A DNA stretch of 6,649 bases, from contig JAOAJQ010000072.1 in the NCBI GenBank assembly GCA_026414125.1, forward strand, positions 1-6,649, read 5' to 3'. Numbering within the stretch: the first letter of the stretch is position 1; every line of letters starts with the position of its first letter. Source of the DNA: Thermoproteota archaeon (GTDB lineage: Archaea > Thermoproteota > EX4484-205 > JAAOZP01). Both the position numbers and the translations under genes were made by a program. This document shows positions 5,200 through 6,649 of this stretch, one piece after another. The notes under the pieces were generated by a model. It had not been told where the DNA came from. It saw nothing but the letters and a program-made list of their open reading frames with translations, and did no database searches.

Positions 5200-5859
5200 T
5201 TGGGCTTTGTAGAAGGGAAAGGCTTGTTGGAGAAAGTTCTTAGAAAAGAGGCTTGGACTGCGGACTGCATGGTGATATGTCTCCCAGGCATCGGGCTGGT
5301 AGGATCGTTGACAGGAGAGCTTCTCATGGAGTTGGCGGTTGAAAACATTCCGATTCTGGAGCTTTACCCCGAGTCTCTCTTGTATGTGTCGGTAACCTCT
5401 AGAGAAGGTCTGATAACTCCTCCGAAAATAACTGTCACCAAAATCCGCACAAGCGAGTTTAAGGGCCTTATCATAGTCAGGGGGGCTTCTCAGCCTACCA
5501 CTCAATTTAGCCAGTATGAGTTAGCCAGGAGGCTGGTGGAGGTTGCGGAAGAATCAGGGGTCAGGATCGTCATGGGTATAGGCGGGTACGCTATAACCCG
5601 GGTTGGCGAGAAAAGAAAAGTATATATTTCTTCAACCAACTGGAGAATTTCAATGCTAGGAGCCTCCCTCGGGTTCCTGCCTTTAAGAGGTACTGTGGTA
5701 GGGGCTGCTGGTCTAATACCTGGGCTTGCAAGCCTACATGGTTTGGATAATGCGTGTATCCTTGTGGAGACTAATGGGGAGAGCCCGGACCTTGCTGCTG
5801 CTAAAACAGCTCAGAGTAGTGTCCTCAGCTTCCTTAAAAAATATTTTTCCGAGGGCTAA
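5200..5859 (+). CDS. PAC2-family protein, proteasome assembly chaperone-like (PbaA/PbaB type)
   Basis: This 219-residue protein belongs to the PAC2 family; archaeal members PbaA/PbaB bind proteasome subunits or related partners and promote complex assembly. The family pattern is clear: first strand and loop VICLPGIGLVGSLTGELL (about 25-42), ITPPKITV (about 71-78), a GIGGYA turn (127-132), a TVVGAAGLIPGLASLHGL segment (about 165-182) and ILVETNGESPDLAAAKTA near the C-terminus. There is no signal peptide, so it should be cytoplasmic. The start is uncertain: no in-frame ATG occurs before codon 24, which abuts the first strand. TTG at 5200 is therefore chosen, with TTG at 5224 or 5227 as alternatives. 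It diverges from the aCPSF2 gene and ends 9 bp from the Lsm gene. The family call is firm; the partner is inferred. Confidence 0.85.
   Translation: MGFVEGKGLLEKVLRKEAWTADCMVICLPGIGLVGSLTGELLMELAVENIPILELYPESLLYVSVTSREGLITPPKITVTKIRTSEFKGLIIVRGASQPTTQFSQYELARRLVEVAEESGVRIVMGIGGYAITRVGEKRKVYISSTNWRISMLGASLGFLPLRGTVVGAAGLIPGLASLHGLDNACILVETNGESPDLAAAKTAQSSVLSFLKKYFSEG
5836..5848. terminator. A/T palindrome acting as possible bidirectional terminator
   Basis: AAAAATATTTTT (5837-5848) is a perfect 12-base palindrome inside the last codons of the PAC2-family gene (Lys-Lys-Tyr-Phe). On the minus strand it offers a T6 run (5841-5836) about 28 nt beyond the Lsm stop, well placed to end that transcript. 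On the plus strand the T5 run (5844-5848) precedes the PAC2 stop, so it would have to act weakly or be read through. The role is inferred from T-run termination in archaea. Confidence 0.4.
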
Positions 5860-5868
5860 ATAGGGAAC

Positions 5869-6294
5869 CTATACTCTTTCTGCAGAACTCTCTTTAATGA
5901 AATCGTTATATATTTCGCTCACTTTCTCGGCGGCCAGCCCGGTTCCCTCGACAACACCATTCTCAGTGACCCTTATCCTATTCATCACTGTTATGACTCC
6001 AGCCTCCTCGTTATACTGAACCATTTTCGGGAAGACTCTTTCTATTCTCTCAGCAAGTTTCCTTAAATCCAGTATTGCCGTCCTCACTTCTATTCTTTTA
6101 ACATCGTTTCCATTAAGTATCGCCTTAGGAATCTTTTTACCTCCTTTCATCTCTACGTCGTTCAAAACTACTGAAAAAGTATCAATGTCTAACGAAGCTA
6201 AAACACCTATAAGCTCCTCTCCGGCCTGAGTGACAACCGCGACTTTCTTGCCTATTAAACGATTAACCTCTGTCGTGAATCCTGTTCTCATCAT
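5869..6294 (-). CDS. Archaeal Sm-like protein with C-terminal domain (SmAP3/Lsm3 type)
   Basis: This 141-residue protein has an N-terminal Sm fold (about residues 5-75 from the chosen start). The Sm1 part is LIGKKVAVVTQAGEELIGVLASLDIDTFSVVLNDVE, and the second part has the KAILNGNDVKRIEV strand. A C-terminal domain follows, with LRKLAERIERVFPKMVQY, an EEAGVITVMNRIRV strand pair and EGTGLAAEKVSEIYNDFI. This arrangement and length match crenarchaeal SmAP3, of which the Pyrobaculum member is known to form large ring assemblies; ordinary SmAP1/2 end after the Sm fold. It probably binds U-rich RNA, although the canonical Sm2 RG motif is replaced here by NGND. I chose the ATG at 6294 because GTGAT lies 6 nt upstream and a TATA box lies about 35 nt upstream. 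An earlier in-frame GTG at 6318 lies too close to that TATA box. Confidence 0.87.
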   Translation of the reverse strand: MMRTGFTTEVNRLIGKKVAVVTQAGEELIGVLASLDIDTFSVVLNDVEMKGGKKIPKAILNGNDVKRIEVRTAILDLRKLAERIERVFPKMVQYNEEAGVITVMNRIRVTENGVVEGTGLAAEKVSEIYNDFIKESSAERV

Positions 6295-6300
6295 TTCAAC

Positions 6301-6305
6301 ATCAC
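6301..6305 (-). promoter_or_regulatory. Ribosome-binding site of the SmAP3-type gene
   Basis: GTGAT on the minus strand matches the core of the archaeal Shine-Dalgarno sequence (GGAGGTGATCC) and is 6 nt from the ATG at 6294. It supports this start against the adjacent in-frame ATG at 6291 and the upstream GTG at 6318. Confidence 0.5.
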
Positions 6306-6325
6306 TTTTACAGTACACTCCCTGT

Positions 6326-6333
6326 TTTTAATA
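6326..6333 (-). promoter_or_regulatory. TATA box of the SmAP3-type gene
   Basis: Read on the minus strand, TATTAAAA is centred about 35 bases before the ATG at 6294. It predicts transcription start near 6303-6305 and a leader of about 10 nt that just includes the GTGAT motif. Confidence 0.5.
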
Positions 6334-6384
6334 CTTTCTGAAGTAAAAGACTTATTCTTACACATAGCTTTTTTTCATGGCTAC

Positions 6385-6391
6385 TTTTATT
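6385..6391 (+). promoter_or_regulatory. TATA-like box for the TFB-like gene
   Basis: TTTTATT is centred about 28 bases before the ATG at 6416, compatible with a leaderless transcript. The T7 run at 6369-6375 just upstream could terminate antisense read-through coming from the PAC2-family gene. Both assignments rest on spacing and composition only. Confidence 0.4.
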
Positions 6392-6415
6392 GCTCTGTTA
6401 ATAGTATTTTTAGAA

Positions 6416-6649
6416 ATGAAGCAGGAAACTGTTCAACCACTTGCCTCCGTCAAATGTCCAAACTGCAACTCCCAGCTGGTTAATTCGGAGAACGAGCTTG
6501 TCTGCAGCAGGTGTGGCCTAGTTGTTGACTTCATAGATAAGTATGTCGCATCCTACGATCAGGATCATACGTTTCACGGAGATTCTTTCTATGGGAGTCT
6601 GATCGCTGAACGCGGTTTCAAAAACGATGTCTCTAGGCTTCAGAGGAAC
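6416..6649 (+). CDS. TFB/TFIIB-like transcription factor, N-terminal part, cut off by window
   Basis: The first 78 codons reach the right edge without a stop. An N-terminal zinc ribbon is clear: CPNC (C14, C17), then CSRCG (C30, C33) followed by LVVD. This is the arrangement at the start of archaeal TFB, which recruits RNA polymerase to TBP-bound promoters. After the ribbon, however, I do not see the usual B-reader/B-linker signature (GPEWR-like); instead there is FIDKYVASYDQDHTFHGDSFYG. It may therefore be a divergent TFB paralogue or another zinc-ribbon protein, and the diagnostic cyclin repeats lie outside the window. The frame is open back to an ATG at 6377, but those 13 extra residues (MATFIALLIVFLE) are hydrophobic, overlap the likely TATA box and are unlike TFB, so I chose the ATG at 6416. 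Confidence 0.6.
   Translation, partial: MKQETVQPLASVKCPNCNSQLVNSENELVCSRCGLVVDFIDKYVASYDQDHTFHGDSFYGSLIAERGFKNDVSRLQRN

Noticed and set aside
5110..5505. 131-codon minus-strand open frame across the aCPSF2 start and PAC2 gene
   Set aside because: It overlaps two convincing genes and both divergent promoters, and its translation has no recognisable fold.
6260..6297. Possible C/D-box guide RNA: ATGATGA (C-box match) on the minus strand at the SmAP3 start
   Set aside because: No CTGA D or D' box follows at usable spacing; the match is explained by tandem ATG codons.
6295..6318. GTG start at 6318 giving eight extra residues on the SmAP3-type protein
   Set aside because: It lies only about 11 bases from the TATA box centre, upstream of the predicted transcription start, and the residues have no counterpart in SmAP3 as I recall it. 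The ATG at 6294 has a GTGAT ribosome-binding motif.
6377..6415. Upstream in-frame ATG adding MATFIALLIVFLE to the TFB-like protein (possible membrane anchor)
   Set aside because: The stretch overlaps the best TATA box, follows a T7 run and has no parallel in TFB proteins; the later ATG fits promoter spacing.
1..6649. CRISPR array, insertion sequence, integrase site or defence system
   Set aside because: No spaced direct repeats, transposase or integrase motifs or terminal inverted repeats were seen. The tRNA has no adjacent integrase or duplicated 3' end within the window.

Overview
The window looks like chromosomal DNA from a hyperthermophilic crenarchaeon, most plausibly a Desulfurococcales relative (moderate confidence). 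The evidence is archaeal and mostly informational: RadA recombinase, an archaeal-type aspartyl-tRNA synthetase, ribosomal protein L40e, an aCPSF2/RNase J-type nuclease, an archaeal Sm protein with its C-terminal domain, a TFB-like factor, A/T-rich TATA boxes about 25-30 bases before the starts, very short leaders, and a tRNA intron outside the anticodon loop. I see no mobile element, CRISPR array, phage gene or other sign of transfer.

Layout from left to right. A Trm9-like SAM methyltransferase (minus, cut by the left edge) diverges from radA (plus). radA converges on aspS, and their stop codons overlap inside one CTAG. aspS (minus) is the second gene of a tight pair behind a small zinc-knuckle/KH-domain protein. 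That pair diverges from rpl40e (plus), followed by an intron-containing tRNA-Val(CAC) with its own TATA box. The tRNA converges on the aCPSF2 beta-CASP nuclease (minus), which diverges from a PAC2-family proteasome-assembly-chaperone-like gene (plus, probable TTG start). That gene converges on a SmAP3-type Lsm gene (minus), which diverges from a TFB-like gene (plus, cut by the right edge).

Genes alternate strand nearly every step. Every divergent gap is only about 60-120 bp and holds two promoters, while convergent gaps are 9 bp or overlapping, or about 24 bp beside the tRNA. No stretch above 300 bp lacks a gene. Functionally most genes serve RNA metabolism and translation: tRNA modification, tRNA charging, an RNA-binding KH protein, a ribosomal protein, a tRNA, RNA decay and Sm-type RNA binding. 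DNA repair, proteasome assembly and transcription initiation make up the rest.

The most noteworthy element is a predicted 19-nt intron in the T-loop of tRNA-Val, with a bulge-helix-bulge fold that restores a perfect TTCGAAT loop on removal. Second-tier points are the divergent TFB-like protein, the zinc-knuckle/KH protein coupled to aspS, and residues hinting at a non-discriminating AspRS. I found no convincing wholly new multi-gene system.
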